64,000 nt of DNA from positions 171,891-235,890 of the forward strand of contig NZ_JARZAJ010000010.1 in NCBI RefSeq assembly GCF_029892105.1, read 5' to 3'. The notes beneath the pieces are model-generated. The model had not been told where the DNA came from. It did no database searches and saw only the letters and a list, made by a program, of their open reading frames with translations. The translations under genes and the position numbers were made by a program. Shown piece by piece: positions 1 to 8,787 of the stretch (its first letter is position 1; every line of letters begins with the position of its first letter). The stretch is from Kitasatospora sp. GP82. Its GTDB lineage: Bacteria; Actinomycetota; Actinomycetes; Streptomycetales; Streptomycetaceae.

Positions 1-1
1 G

Positions 2-595
2 AGCGCCAACATCGTCATGATCAACGGTGCCGACGCCGATCCCAACGCCGCCTCCTTCAAGACCGGTGCACACCGAGCACTCGACGGCAAGGTCAAGAAG
101 ATCGTCTACGAGCAGTCCGGCGAGTGGAAGCCCGCCGTCGCCGCCCAGAAGATGAACGAGGCGATCCAGACCTTCGGCAAGGACGGCTTCCAGGCGGTCT
201 ACTCCGCCAACGACGGCATGTCCTCAGCGATCGTCAGCGCCCTCCAGTCCGCCGGGATCAAGAACGTCCCGGTCGGCGGCCAGGACGCGTCGATCGACGC
301 CGTCCGCCGAGTGCTCGCGGGCGAGCAGGCGTTCACCATCTACAAGCCGTACCGGCCGGAGACGGACGCCGCCGCCAACCTCGCCGTCTACCTGCTCCAG
401 GGTCTTGACGTCACCTCGGTGGCCAGCACGGTGACCGTCAGCAACGGCAACCGGATACCGTCGATCCTGCTCACCCCGGTGGTCGTGACCAAGCAGAAGG
501 TCGCCGGGACCGTGATTGCCGGTGGCCTCTACAAGGCGGCAGACGTGTGCGACCAGCAGTACGCGGACGCCTGTAGCGCGATGGGAATCAAGTAG
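2..595 (+). CDS. Sugar ABC transporter substrate-binding protein, C-terminal part
   Basis: This is the C-terminal ~197 residues of an extracellular sugar-binding protein of the xylose/ribose type (Peripla_BP_4 fold), which captures a pentose-like sugar for an ABC importer. The frame is open to the left edge, so the start and lipoprotein signal are outside. Family signs are the ligand-cleft segments VYSANDGMSSA and PVGGQDASID and a tail with two cysteines (CDQQYADAC). The cysteine pair could form a disulfide, which is inference. The gene ends in TAG. The next gene is an unrelated DNA glycosylase, so the partner ATPase and permease are not visible; a downstream partner is ruled out but an upstream one is not. 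Confidence 0.8.
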   Translation, partial: SANIVMINGADADPNAASFKTGAHRALDGKVKKIVYEQSGEWKPAVAAQKMNEAIQTFGKDGFQAVYSANDGMSSAIVSALQSAGIKNVPVGGQDASIDAVRRVLAGEQAFTIYKPYRPETDAAANLAVYLLQGLDVTSVASTVTVSNGNRIPSILLTPVVVTKQKVAGTVIAGGLYKAADVCDQQYADACSAMGIK

Positions 596-628
596 CGGCC
601 CTGCCCTGCACCGGCCCAGACTGGCGGT

Positions 629-1495
629 GTGCCGGAGTTGCCCGAGGTCCAGGCCCTGGCCGAACGCATCGCACAGGCGTGCATCGGCCGGTCCGTCGCC
701 CGTGTGGAAGTGCTCTCCGTCCAGGTGCTCAAGACCTTCGATCCGCCGGTGAGCGCCTTGGAGGGCCTGGCGATCGAAGGGGTCGGCCGGTTCGGTAAGT
801 TCCTCGACCTGCGGACGGAGAGCGGCGGTCCGCACCTGGTCGTGCATCTGGCCCGCGCGGGCTGGGTACGGCCTCGGGCCTCGCTCGTCCCCGGGTCCGC
901 CCACCCGGGGCGCGGCCCGCTCGCCCTCCGCCTCGTCCTGGACGACGGCTCGGGCTTCGACATCACCGAGCAGGGCACCACCAAGCGGCTGGCCGCGTAC
1001 GTGGTCACCGACCCGCTCCTGGTACCGGGTGTCGCCGGGCTCGGCGTCGACCCGCTCGGCGACGGCTTCACACTGCCCGTCCTGGCCGGACTGGCATCCG
1101 GATCGCGCCGGCGGCTGAAGACCTTCCTCACCGACCAGTCCGTCCTCGCCGGCATCGGCAACGCCTACTCCGACGAGATCCTCCACGCGGCCCGGCTGTC
1201 CCCGTACGCGATCGCCTCGTCGCTGCACGAGGATCAACTGGCCCAGTTGTACACGGCCGTCCGCGACGTGCTCGGCACGGCTCTGGAACACGCCCGTACG
1301 GCCACGGCGGCCACCCTGAAGTCCGAGAAGAAGGCGGGTCTCGCCGTCCACGGCCGCTCCGGCGAACCCTGCCCCCGCTGCGGCACACCCGTCCGATCGG
1401 TGATCTTCGCCGACAAGTCCCTCCAGTACTGCCCCACTTGCCAGACCGGCGGCCGGATCCTGGCCGACCGCCGGCTGTCCCGCCTGCTGAAGTGA
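629..1495 (+). CDS. Fpg/Nei family DNA glycosylase
   Basis: This is a bifunctional DNA glycosylase/AP lyase of the formamidopyrimidine-DNA glycosylase family, which removes oxidised bases. The GTG start gives the invariant N-terminus MPELPEV; after Met removal the catalytic Pro and Glu are in place. A helix-two-turn-helix region (LAGIGNAYSDEIL) lies near residues 173-188. A zinc finger closes the protein with C248-x2-C251 and C268-x2-C271. The length, 288 residues, is usual. The finger sequence is less canonical than MutM, so this may be one of the actinobacterial Fpg-like paralogues rather than the main MutM. A strong hairpin follows the stop by only a few bases. It stands alone as a transcription unit, convergent with the MerR-type regulator. 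Confidence 0.88.
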   Translation: MPELPEVQALAERIAQACIGRSVARVEVLSVQVLKTFDPPVSALEGLAIEGVGRFGKFLDLRTESGGPHLVVHLARAGWVRPRASLVPGSAHPGRGPLALRLVLDDGSGFDITEQGTTKRLAAYVVTDPLLVPGVAGLGVDPLGDGFTLPVLAGLASGSRRRLKTFLTDQSVLAGIGNAYSDEILHAARLSPYAIASSLHEDQLAQLYTAVRDVLGTALEHARTATAATLKSEKKAGLAVHGRSGEPCPRCGTPVRSVIFADKSLQYCPTCQTGGRILADRRLSRLLK

Positions 1496-1497
1496 GC

Positions 1498-1530
1498 TCG
1501 TACTCCCCGCAGCGGGTGCGGGGAGTACGA
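1498..1530. terminator. Bidirectional hairpin terminator
   Basis: A 14-bp perfect stem (core GTACTCCCCGCA pairing with TGCGGGGAGTAC) has a 5-nt loop at 1512-1516. It sits 2 nt past the glycosylase stop and 24 nt from the stop of the convergent regulator gene, so it can serve both. Confidence 0.8.
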
Positions 1531-1554
1531 AGCCCTCCCGAGGCGCGGGCCGCG

Positions 1555-2316
1555 TCAGCCCAGGTGGGTGTCCACGTAGGCCAGGACGGCGTCACGCTGG
1601 TACTCGGCCAGGCCGACGGCGATCTCCTCGTAGGCGGCGCGCCACTGTTCGTTGTCGACGCAGGCCCGGCCGACGGCCCGGAACTCGTCCGCCCCCATCG
1701 TCGGGACCTGGGCCAGCACCTGGTACTGGCTGTCGATCTCGGCCTGCACCGCCGGGTCGTCGACCGGTGTCCCGGCAATCATGAACTCGGCCATGCGGAT
1801 CAGCTGCGCGGTCCGCTCCCGCTGACCGCGTTCGATCTCGGCCTCGGTCATCGAGGCGGCCAGCCGCGCGGCCTGCTCCGCCAACTGGGGCCACTCCTCG
1901 CGCAGTTCGGTTTCGTACTGCGAAGGATCGAATCCCTCGAACAGATTCTCCGGCCGGTTGATCCTTGGCACCATGTCGTCCTCCTTCGACTTCTGCAGTT
2001 CGACGATCGTGCGGGCAACGGTCCTCGCCAGGGTGTCGAGCCTCTTGCGCTCCTGGACCAGTCGCAGGTGGTGTGCGCGCAGGGACTCCAGCTCGTCCCC
2101 CTGTTCGCCGAGGATGCCGGCGATCTCGCGAAGGCCCAGGCCCAACTCCCGGAGCACGAGGATCTGCTGGAGTCGCAGCAGCTGGCTCTCCTCGTAGTAG
2201 CGGTGACCGTTGACGCCGGTCCCCGCAGGCGGCAGCAGTCCGATCTCGTCGTAGTGCCGCAGCGTCCGGGCCGTCACCCCCGATATCCGAGCCACTTCCG
2301 CGATCTGCCAGGCCAT
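1555..2316 (-). CDS. MerR-family regulator with TipAS-like drug-binding domain
   Basis: This is a TipA-type activator. The N-terminal winged helix (IAEVARISGVTARTLRHYDE, then GHRYYEE) binds DNA. A coiled coil follows at about residues 75-110. The C-terminal domain (from NLFEGFDPSQYETELREEW to AYVDTHLG) resembles TipAS, which in TipA captures thiopeptide antibiotics. The ATG at 2316 is chosen because it starts directly before the HTH; a longer frame to 2391 would run into the promoter. An internal Met (MVPRINRPENL) lies just where the stand-alone TipAS form begins in tipA, so a short isoform is possible but unproven. The ligand here is unknown. Its own promoter region has MerR architecture, so autoregulation is likely. 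Confidence 0.85.
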   Translation of the reverse strand: MAWQIAEVARISGVTARTLRHYDEIGLLPPAGTGVNGHRYYEESQLLRLQQILVLRELGLGLREIAGILGEQGDELESLRAHHLRLVQERKRLDTLARTVARTIVELQKSKEDDMVPRINRPENLFEGFDPSQYETELREEWPQLAEQAARLAASMTEAEIERGQRERTAQLIRMAEFMIAGTPVDDPAVQAEIDSQYQVLAQVPTMGADEFRAVGRACVDNEQWRAAYEEIAVGLAEYQRDAVLAYVDTHLG

Positions 2317-2360
2317 CGCCGTCCCCCTCACTCGGGCCGGTCCTTCCGGCCCCGACAACG

Positions 2361-2391
2361 ACCGTAGGCGTTGACGCTGCGGAAGCTTCAA
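2361..2391 (-). promoter_or_regulatory. MerR-type promoter/operator of the TipA-like gene
   Basis: Read on the minus strand, TTGAAG (2391-2386) and TACGGT (2366-2361) are separated by 19 bp, the long spacer typical of MerR-activated promoters. The spacer holds a near-perfect dyad (TTGACGCT at 2371-2378 against AGCTTCAA at 2384-2391 on the plus strand). It lies 45-75 nt upstream of the regulator ATG, so it is a good candidate for the autoregulatory site. Confidence 0.7.
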
Positions 2392-2452
2392 GTGCCGGAC
2401 GCTCGGAGTTCCGGTGACGATCCACCGGACCGTCCCGCGCCGGCAACGCCGA

Positions 2453-2493
2453 CGGCCCGCCGTCCCCGGTTCGTACGCGGGGGCGGCGGGCCG
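2453..2493 (-). terminator. Terminator of the zinc alcohol dehydrogenase gene
   Basis: A 15-bp stem (CGGCCCGCCGTCCCC at 2453-2467 against 2479-2493) has one T-G wobble and an 11-nt loop. It begins 20 nt past the stop of the minus-strand dehydrogenase gene. No U-tract follows, as is common in streptomycetes. Confidence 0.7.
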
Positions 2494-2513
2494 CTGGTCG
2501 GGTGTGGCGGCGG

Positions 2514-3560
2514 TCAGGAGGTGAGGGTGGCGATGTCGATGACGAAGCGGTAGCGGACGTCGCTGGCGAGAACCCGCTGGTAGGCCTCGTTGATCCGGTC
2601 GGCGCCGATCTTCTCGATCTCGGCGCCGAGGCCGTGGGCGGCGCAGAAGTCGAGCATCTCCTGGGTCTCGCGGATACCGCCGATCATCGAGCCGGCCAGC
2701 GTCTTGCGGCCCATGATCAGGGAGAACATGCTGACGGAGTTTGGCTCCCCGGGGGCGCCGACGTTCACCAGGGTGCCGTCGACCGCGAGCAGGCCGAGGT
2801 AGGCGTCCATGTCGAGGTTGGCGGAGACGGTGCTGACGATCAGGTCGAAGGAGCCAGCGAGCTCGGTGAAGGTGGCCGGGTCGGAGGTGGCGTAGAAGTG
2901 GTCCGCGCCCAGCCGGAGGCCGTCCTCCTGCTTGCGCAGGGACTGGCTGAGCACGGTGACCTCGGCGCCCATCGCGTGGGCGATCTTCACGCCCATGTGC
3001 CCGAGGCCGCCCAGGCCGATGATGGCGACGCGCTTGCCGGGGCCCGCCTGCCAGTGGCTGAGCGGCGAGTAGAGGGTGATCCCGGCGCAGAGCAGGGGCG
3101 CGGCCACGTCGAGGTCGATGCCCTCGGGGATGCGCAGGACGTAGTTCTCGTCGACGACGATGTGGGTGCTGTAGCCGCCGTAGGTGGGCCGGCCGTCGGG
3201 ACCGGCCGGGTAGGTGGCGGTCATGCCGTTGAGGCAGTACTGCTCGTTGCCGGCCAGGCAGTTCTCACAGGTGCGGCAGGAGTCGACGAAGCAGCCGACG
3301 CCGACCCGGTCGCCGACGGCGTGGCGGGTGACGCCGGGGCCGACCTCGGTGACCACACCGGCGATCTCGTGACCGGGGACCATCGGGAAGAGCGACTGAC
3401 CCCAGTCCTCGTTGACCTGGTGGATGTCGGAGTGGCAGATACCCGCGTACTTGATCTCGATCAGGACATCGTGCTCGCCGACCGTACGGCGGGTGACGGT
3501 GGTGCGCTCCAGCGGGGCCTTGGGGGCCGGTGCGGCATAGGCGGTGACGGTGGTGGTCAT
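2514..3560 (-). CDS. Zinc-dependent NAD(P) alcohol dehydrogenase (YahK/AdhA type)
   Basis: This is a 348-residue medium-chain dehydrogenase/reductase that interconverts alcohols and aldehydes with NAD(P). The catalytic-zinc site [10 protein letters not shown] and the GHE motif are present. The structural-zinc cysteines read [15 protein letters not shown]. The Rossmann motif GLGGLGHMG follows. These motifs match the YahK/cinnamyl-alcohol-dehydrogenase branch, usually NADPH-dependent with aldehydes; the substrate cannot be read. The start is the ATG at 3560 (MTTTV), preceded by AGAGGAC; the longer frame to 3665 has no ribosome site. It is divergent from an XRE-family regulator across ~200 bp, an arrangement often seen where the regulator controls the dehydrogenase. 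Confidence 0.9.
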   Translation of the reverse strand: MTTTVTAYAAPAPKAPLERTTVTRRTVGEHDVLIEIKYAGICHSDIHQVNEDWGQSLFPMVPGHEIAGVVTEVGPGVTRHAVGDRVGVGCFVDSCRTCENCLAGNEQYCLNGMTATYPAGPDGRPTYGGYSTHIVVDENYVLRIPEGIDLDVAAPLLCAGITLYSPLSHWQAGPGKRVAIIGLGGLGHMGVKIAHAMGAEVTVLSQSLRKQEDGLRLGADHFYATSDPATFTELAGSFDLIVSTVSANLDMDAYLGLLAVDGTLVNVGAPGEPNSVSMFSLIMGRKTLAGSMIGGIRETQEMLDFCAAHGLGAEIEKIGADRINEAYQRVLASDVRYRFVIDIATLTS

Positions 3561-3758
3561 GGGGGATGTCCTCTGCTGGTCCGGTGCGGCCGCGGGCGCG
3601 AAGCCGTGCGCTTCCTGACACGGCGAACGGCACCGTACCCGTGTCGTTTTCGGTGTCGGTCCCAATCCTGCGACGGGCGGAAGATTTCACCCAGGGCGAG
3701 AGTTGTCCTGGGAACCGGCAGACCTGGGTCTGGCAGAACCCCCCTTAGGATCGAGGGC

Positions 3759-4619
3759 ATGGGGAATCGAGCTGAGCTGACCACCTTTCTCAGGTCCCGT
3801 CGGGCCAGGCTGAAGCCCGAGCAGGCAGGTCTGCGGCAGTACGGAGAGCGCCGCCGGGTACCGGGGCTGCGCCGGGAGGAGCTGGCCCAGCTTGCGGGGG
3901 TCAGCGTGGACTACTACGTGCGGTTCGAGCAGGGCCGCTCGGAGAACGTCTCGGATGCGGTGATCGACGCCGTGGCGGCCGCGCTGCGGTTGGACCACGA
4001 CGAACGGGCCCACCTGTACCGGCTGGCCCGGCTGCACACCGTCGGCGGCTGCGGACCTGTCGTACCGACGGCCCAGGTGGTCCGCCCGGGTCTGCTGCGG
4101 CTGCTGGAGTCGATGCCGGACGTTCCCGCGTATGTGATCGGGCGGCGGACGGACATCCTGGCCTGGAACGACCTGATCTGCGCCCTGCTGGTCGATATCG
4201 CCGAACTCCGGCCCGAGCAGCGCAACCTGGCCTGGCTGGTCTTCTGCCATCCGGAGGCGCGCGACCGGTTCGTCGACTGGCAGGCCAAGGCCCGCGACCT
4301 GGTCGCCTACCTGCGGATGGACTTCGGGCGGCATCCGTGCGACCCGGCGTTCACGGCGTTGATCGGGCAGCTGTCGGAGTCCAGCACGGACTTCCGGCGG
4401 CTCTGGGAGGACCAGGAGGTCAAGGACAAGACCCATGGCAGCTACCACCTCCGCCACCCGGCGGTCGGCGAGTTCACCCTCTCCTTCGAGACGCTGAGGC
4501 TGCCGGACGACCCGGACCAGTCACTGCTCCTGCACACCGTGGAGCCGGACTCCCCGTCGGAGGCCGCTCTGCGGATCGTCTCCCGCCGCAGGCACCTCGC
4601 GGATCTGCGGGCCGAGTGA
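3759..4619 (+). CDS. XRE-family regulator with MmyB-like ligand-binding domain
   Basis: This is a 286-residue helix-turn-helix regulator. The N-terminal HTH runs through REELAQLAGVSVDYYVRFEQ (residues about 31-55). It is followed by the MmyB-type domain (VIGRRTDILAWNDLICALLVD, then NLAWLVFCHPEAR), which in relatives binds a fatty-acid-like ligand. The ATG at 3759 opens MGNRAELTTFLRSRRARL, the usual family N-terminus. It is divergent from the zinc alcohol dehydrogenase, its most likely target. The ~200-bp gap between them would carry both promoters; no convincing palindrome was seen there. Confidence 0.88.
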   Translation: MGNRAELTTFLRSRRARLKPEQAGLRQYGERRRVPGLRREELAQLAGVSVDYYVRFEQGRSENVSDAVIDAVAAALRLDHDERAHLYRLARLHTVGGCGPVVPTAQVVRPGLLRLLESMPDVPAYVIGRRTDILAWNDLICALLVDIAELRPEQRNLAWLVFCHPEARDRFVDWQAKARDLVAYLRMDFGRHPCDPAFTALIGQLSESSTDFRRLWEDQEVKDKTHGSYHLRHPAVGEFTLSFETLRLPDDPDQSLLLHTVEPDSPSEAALRIVSRRRHLADLRAE

Positions 4620-4772
4620 CCCAGCCGTCCCAGGAGGCTCGCCACGCCCCAAAACTCTCGGGTCTCACCTAGGGCTGCCCGGTGCATGGTTGCCACGCAC
4701 CGGCCGCGCCGAGCGTGCGAACGCGTCCGGTGCGGCCCAGGAACCGAGCGGCCGGAAAAGGACGTGGCAACC

Positions 4773-5651
4773 ATGACGGGGACATCATTCGGGGCACTTG
4801 TCGAGGACGCGGTGCAGATCCTGATCCGGACGGGCACCGTGATCGCCCCGAGGGAGGACGCCGAGGCTCTGGCCGCCCATGTCTTCGGTCCCGACGCAGT
4901 CGGCCGGCCGTCGGACGGCGAGCTTGACGGCCGGCTGGCTGCGGAGTACCGCACGCTCGTGGACCGGCGGGCCGACGGGGTTCCGCTGGGCCACCTCACC
5001 GGGGTGGCGGCACTCGGCGGCATCGAGGTGACGGTCGGTCCGGGAGTGTTCGTACCACGGGCGCAGAGTGAAGCGGTGCTCTCCACCGGACTGCGCGCGA
5101 TAGCGGACCTGACCGGCCCACTGGTGGTCGACCTCTGCACGGGTTCCGGGGCTGTCGCGCTCGCCATCGCGCACCACCGGCCCGACGCCACGGTCCACGC
5201 CGTGGAGTGCGACCCGGTGGCACTCGATTTCGCCCGCCGCAACAGTGCCGACCGGACGGCGCTCGGCGACACCGCCATCGTGCTGCACCAGGCCGATGTC
5301 ACCCGGCCCGGGATGCTGAGCGGGCTCAGTGGCCGGGCGGACCTGGTACTGGCGAATCCTCCCTTCATGCCCGACGACGCCGAGGTGCCCGCCGAGTTCG
5401 GCGTCCACCAGCCGAGGCAGGCCGTCTTCGGCGGCCCCGACGGTCTGCATGTCATCCGGCATGTCGCGGACGCGGCGGCGAGGCTGCTGGGGCCGGGCGG
5501 CCGGCTCGTCGTCGAACACGGACACCTGCATGCGGAGACGGTCCCCGTCCTGCTGCGGGCGGACGACCGATTCGAGGAGGTGTCCGGCCACCTGGACCAG
5601 TACGGCTGGCCGCTGTACTCGATGGCCACCCGACGCCGCGCACACGGTTGA
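4773..5651 (+). CDS. PrmC/HemK-like protein N5-glutamine methyltransferase paralogue
   Basis: This is a SAM-dependent class I methyltransferase of 292 residues. The SAM-binding loop is DLCTGSGAVALA (from residue 120) and the substrate-amide motif is N195-P-P-F198, the NPP[YF] signature of enzymes that methylate glutamine side chains. The N-terminal helical part is like that of PrmC, which modifies release factors. Actinobacteria carry a second, substrate-unassigned relative of PrmC and this gene looks like that one rather than prmC itself, which normally sits near prfA and rpmE. The ATG at 4773 has AAAAGGA upstream. The gene stands alone; nothing nearby names its target protein. Confidence 0.8.
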   Translation: MTGTSFGALVEDAVQILIRTGTVIAPREDAEALAAHVFGPDAVGRPSDGELDGRLAAEYRTLVDRRADGVPLGHLTGVAALGGIEVTVGPGVFVPRAQSEAVLSTGLRAIADLTGPLVVDLCTGSGAVALAIAHHRPDATVHAVECDPVALDFARRNSADRTALGDTAIVLHQADVTRPGMLSGLSGRADLVLANPPFMPDDAEVPAEFGVHQPRQAVFGGPDGLHVIRHVADAAARLLGPGGRLVVEHGHLHAETVPVLLRADDRFEEVSGHLDQYGWPLYSMATRRRAHG

Positions 5652-5775
5652 AGCCACGCAACAGGGCCCCGTGCCGCCTGAAAGCGCACGGCCGCCCCTG
5701 CTCGGACCGAGGCTGCGCAGCTCGCATAGGCTGACGCCGACCTGATGGAACGGCGGGACGGAACAGAGGCAGACC

Positions 5776-6102
5776 ATGGCTCGTTGGGCGCTGGTGGTGG
5801 AGGAGAACGAGGGGGCCGGCCAGTACATGACCTGGTCTCCCCGGGTACTCACCGAGGTCGAGGGCACCCGCGAGGAGGCGGTCGCCGCGCTGAAGCAGCT
5901 CGTGCCCGGCTACACCCCCCGCCACCCGATGTCGAGCAGGCAGCGCACCCTCTACCGGGACGGCGACTCCTACCTCCTGGTGTCCCAGGGGCAGCGCCGC
6001 ACCTTCCACACCGTCTTCAAGGTCTGGGAGGTGCTCTGGGACAGCAACCGCCCCGAGATCCAGGGGCATCGCCTGAGCGAGGAAGGCGAACCCGCGAACT
6101 GA
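5776..6102 (+). CDS. Small hypothetical protein, 108 aa
   Basis: This is a cytoplasmic-looking protein of 108 residues with no signal peptide or membrane segment. It is mixed alpha/beta in character: MARWALVVEENEGAG, a central GYTPRHPMSSRQRTLY block and a Trp/Phe-rich HTVFKVWEVLWD segment. The family resembles short conserved streptomycete proteins of unknown role; no function is offered. Codon use is typical of a real gene (strong third-position GC), and a 16-bp hairpin terminator sits just after its stop. The start is the ATG at 5776 with a weak upstream purine stretch (GAACAGAGG). Confidence 0.7.
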   Translation: MARWALVVEENEGAGQYMTWSPRVLTEVEGTREEAVAALKQLVPGYTPRHPMSSRQRTLYRDGDSYLLVSQGQRRTFHTVFKVWEVLWDSNRPEIQGHRLSEEGEPAN

Positions 6103-6108
6103 CGTACG

Positions 6109-6151
6109 TGCCCGGCGCGGAGGGGGAAACCGAGACCCTCCGCGCCGGGCA
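6109..6151. terminator. Strong bidirectional terminator
   Basis: A 16-bp perfect stem (core GCCCGGCGCGGAGGG at 6110-6124 against 6136-6150, plus one T-A pair) has an 11-nt loop. It lies between the stops of the small hypothetical gene and the convergent collagenase gene. Confidence 0.85.
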
Positions 6152-6159
6152 TCTGCCGG

Positions 6160-8448
6160 TCAGAACGCCGTGGACAGGTTCACCGAGGCGAAGCCGGACT
6201 TGGCGTACAGGCTGATGTACACGATGCCGGCGGGCGGGTTGCTGATGGTGAGCGTCTCGCCGTTGCCGGACTGCGTCGAGCGGGCGGTCCAGTTGCTCAT
6301 GGTGGCCCAGCCGTCGGCGCTGTAGTACAGGTCGGCGTCACCGGTGCCGCCGGACGAGGTGATGGTCAGCCGGCTGGTGCCCGCCGGGACTCGCAGGTAC
6401 AGGTAGCTGTAATTCCCGGTGTTCGCGGCCAGGTTGCTGCGACCGCAGTCCTGGCCCAGCTCGCGGGTGTCGGTGGCGGTGCACTCGGCCACCGGGGGCG
6501 CGGTCGTAGCGCCGCAGTTCCCGGCGGCGCAGGCGGACAGCCAGGCGGACCAGTCGCTGTCGTAGCGGGTGCCGATGGTGCTGGTCAACAGCGTCCTGGC
6601 GGCGGCCCAGTCGCCCACCCGGTAGTAGCCGAGCAGCGTGTCGACATCGGCGCGGTGCGACTGCAGCATGTACCGGACGGCCAGGTAGCCCCAGTTGTAG
6701 ATCCGGGTCCTGTCGTTGTCGTAGGTGGTGTCGAAGAGGGTGCTGAGCTTGTACGTGCCCTTGGCCGCCTGGGCGATCGCGTCGGTGTAGTCGACGTTGC
6801 GGTAGGAGTAGGAGACGTACTCGGCGAAACCCTCGATCCACCAGACGGTCGGCGTGGAGGTCCCGGCGTTGAAGTCGCCGTACATGTCGAAGCGGCCGTC
6901 GAGGTAGTGGGTGTACTCGTGGTTGAGGTTCCAGATCTGGAAGACCGGCCGCACCCACTCCGCCTCGTAGGCGACGAAGCGCGGCTGGTTTCCGGCGGCC
7001 GCCGGGTCACCCTCGATGTACATGCCGCCGTTGTCGGTGCTGATACCGAAGATCAGGCCCGCGTAGGTCTGGTAGTCGGCACTGGAGTGGAAGACCACGA
7101 CCTCGATGGTCGAGTTGTGGTCGTCGGCGACCGGGCCGTTGTCCCGGACGATGCCGTGGACGTAGGCGTCCTCGCCGCGCAGGCTGGTGCAGGTGGCGTC
7201 GAGGTCGGTCGGGCTCATCTGCTGGGCGACGATTCGGATGCTCGGGCTGCACGTGTAGTCCGTGGTCAGGACTGCTGCGCGCAGCCGGGCGGCGAGGTCG
7301 CAGGTGCCGTAGTACGCACAGTTGGCCTGGTCGTAGTTCTGGGTCGTGTCGGCGAGGCCCGTCCACAGCGGCGCCGTCCGGCCGGTCATGGCGCTGCGGC
7401 CGAGCAGGTCCTTGACCAGCGGCCTTGTCCTGTCGATGAGTTCGGCGTGCTGGAGGAAGCGGCCGAGCTCGTGGCCCGCGTTGGCGGTGAGGTAGGACTG
7501 GGCGGTGCCGAGCAGCGCGTCATTGGCGACGGCGAAGTCGCGCAGGGTGTCGAGCAGGCTGGGGTCCGCCTGAACTGCCGCGGTGAACTCGGGCAGTTGG
7601 TGGCCGCGGAAGAGCACGGTGTAGGTGTTGTTGACGGCGGTCAGCATCCAGTACGAGGAGTTGTACGTGCTGCTGTCGTAGCCGCTGAGCAGGCGCTTGA
7701 CCACGTAGAGGTAGCGGGCGTTCTCCTGGGCGCTGTCGATCAGCGTCACAGCCTCGGCCAGCACGGCGCCGTTGGCGTCGTTCACGTCGCTGGAGCGGGA
7801 GTTGGCGTAGAAGGCGTCCAGGGCGCCCCGGACGGCCGTCTGCAGGGCGGTGCCGTAGCTGCCGACGGTGGAGGCGTTGTTCCACTGGACGTAGTAGCCG
7901 GCGCGCAGGTAGAGCACCAGCTGTTCGGCCGAAGTGCTGTCGTCACCGGCGTAGTTGGCCGAGACGTCACGCAGGGCATCGGCGACGCTGACCATCTGCG
8001 GCTCGCGGAACGCCTGGTAGGCGTCGTCACCGGTGACGCTGAAGAGGCTGTTGACGCAGTCGACGGTGGCCGACTCGACCTGCTGGACGAGGGCACTGCC
8101 GGAGCGGCTGGTGAAGTCGGAGACGCTGCAGGCGGCGTCCGCGTGCGGTGCGGTTGCAGGGCTGCTGTGCCAGGCGGGGTCGGCGGTCACCTTGAGCGGG
8201 GCGCGATGGGCGGCGTCCACCGGCCGGGCGCCCGAGTGGCTCTCCTCTGCGGCGGCGTCGGGCGTCGCGGGCTTGGTCACCGACTGCGGCGGCAGCCCGG
8301 AGGGGGTGGTGGGACGCGGGACGCCGACGGCGGGGCCGGTCAGCGCACGGGCCTGGCTCGCCGGTGCGAACAGGCTGATGCCCAGGCAGCACGCCAGGGC
8401 CGCTATCAGCAGCCTGAGCAGGTCTCTCCGTATGGAGGCGGTACTCAT
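6160..8448 (-). CDS. Secreted M9 family collagenase-like metalloprotease
   Basis: This is a 762-residue secreted zinc peptidase that would cleave collagen or similar proteins outside the cell. The signal peptide is residues ~1-40 (LLRLLIAALACCLGISLF, then SQARA). The catalytic motif H510-E-Y-T-H514 is followed by WWIEGFAEY; E543 or E539 is the likely third zinc ligand. The last ~100 residues form a pre-peptidase C-terminal (PPC) domain, with DADLYYS and the closing YISLYAKSG segment, probably for substrate binding. The ATG at 8448 has GGAGG upstream; the longer frame to 8478 lacks one. An imperfect dyad upstream (8558-8580) may be an operator. Confidence 0.92.
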   Translation of the reverse strand: MSTASIRRDLLRLLIAALACCLGISLFAPASQARALTGPAVGVPRPTTPSGLPPQSVTKPATPDAAAEESHSGARPVDAAHRAPLKVTADPAWHSSPATAPHADAACSVSDFTSRSGSALVQQVESATVDCVNSLFSVTGDDAYQAFREPQMVSVADALRDVSANYAGDDSTSAEQLVLYLRAGYYVQWNNASTVGSYGTALQTAVRGALDAFYANSRSSDVNDANGAVLAEAVTLIDSAQENARYLYVVKRLLSGYDSSTYNSSYWMLTAVNNTYTVLFRGHQLPEFTAAVQADPSLLDTLRDFAVANDALLGTAQSYLTANAGHELGRFLQHAELIDRTRPLVKDLLGRSAMTGRTAPLWTGLADTTQNYDQANCAYYGTCDLAARLRAAVLTTDYTCSPSIRIVAQQMSPTDLDATCTSLRGEDAYVHGIVRDNGPVADDHNSTIEVVVFHSSADYQTYAGLIFGISTDNGGMYIEGDPAAAGNQPRFVAYEAEWVRPVFQIWNLNHEYTHYLDGRFDMYGDFNAGTSTPTVWWIEGFAEYVSYSYRNVDYTDAIAQAAKGTYKLSTLFDTTYDNDRTRIYNWGYLAVRYMLQSHRADVDTLLGYYRVGDWAAARTLLTSTIGTRYDSDWSAWLSACAAGNCGATTAPPVAECTATDTRELGQDCGRSNLAANTGNYSYLYLRVPAGTSRLTITSSGGTGDADLYYSADGWATMSNWTARSTQSGNGETLTISNPPAGIVYISLYAKSGFASVNLSTAF

Positions 8449-8787
8449 GTGGGGGCCTCCCGGCCGGTCTGCGGGCACGCCTGTCGGCGCGCCCGAGGAA
8501 GGGTGCGGACCGTGGCGGCAACGGGAGTTGGGGGACTTCCCGCCCGCCCGGTGGGGAGTGTGTCATGTACAATGGCACACATCACATGGCGAACGAAAGT
8601 GCCCTCCCGGCGGAGTTTCAGCGACCAGGTGCGGCCGGACGAAGAGCCCGAGGGACCGAGGGCGTTCTGCCCGAGGTCAGCGCATCGGCGAAGGCCTGAC
8701 GAGCATTCGCCCGACCGCTCGTGATTCTGTGTCAGATCCGAAGAAGTGCGACGGACACAGCGCGGGTTCTGCCTGCCTGACGCCGGG
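8449..8787. other. Non-coding gap with collagenase promoter region
   Basis: These 339 bp hold no supported gene. They contain the collagenase leader, an imperfect dyad at 8558-8580, and the 3' flank of the ABC permease gene. No clear permease terminator was found. Confidence 0.6.
8558..8580. promoter_or_regulatory. Candidate operator upstream of collagenase
   Basis: An imperfect inverted repeat has outer arms GTGTG (8558-8562) and CACAC (8576-8580) around a TGTACA-like core. It is locally AT-richer than its surroundings and lies ~110 bp upstream of the collagenase ATG. The binding protein is unknown. Confidence 0.35.

Noticed and set aside
6655..8724. 689-codon plus-strand frame opposite the collagenase
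   Set aside because: Val/Gly-rich shadow of the collagenase gene, which carries signal peptide and HExxH motif.
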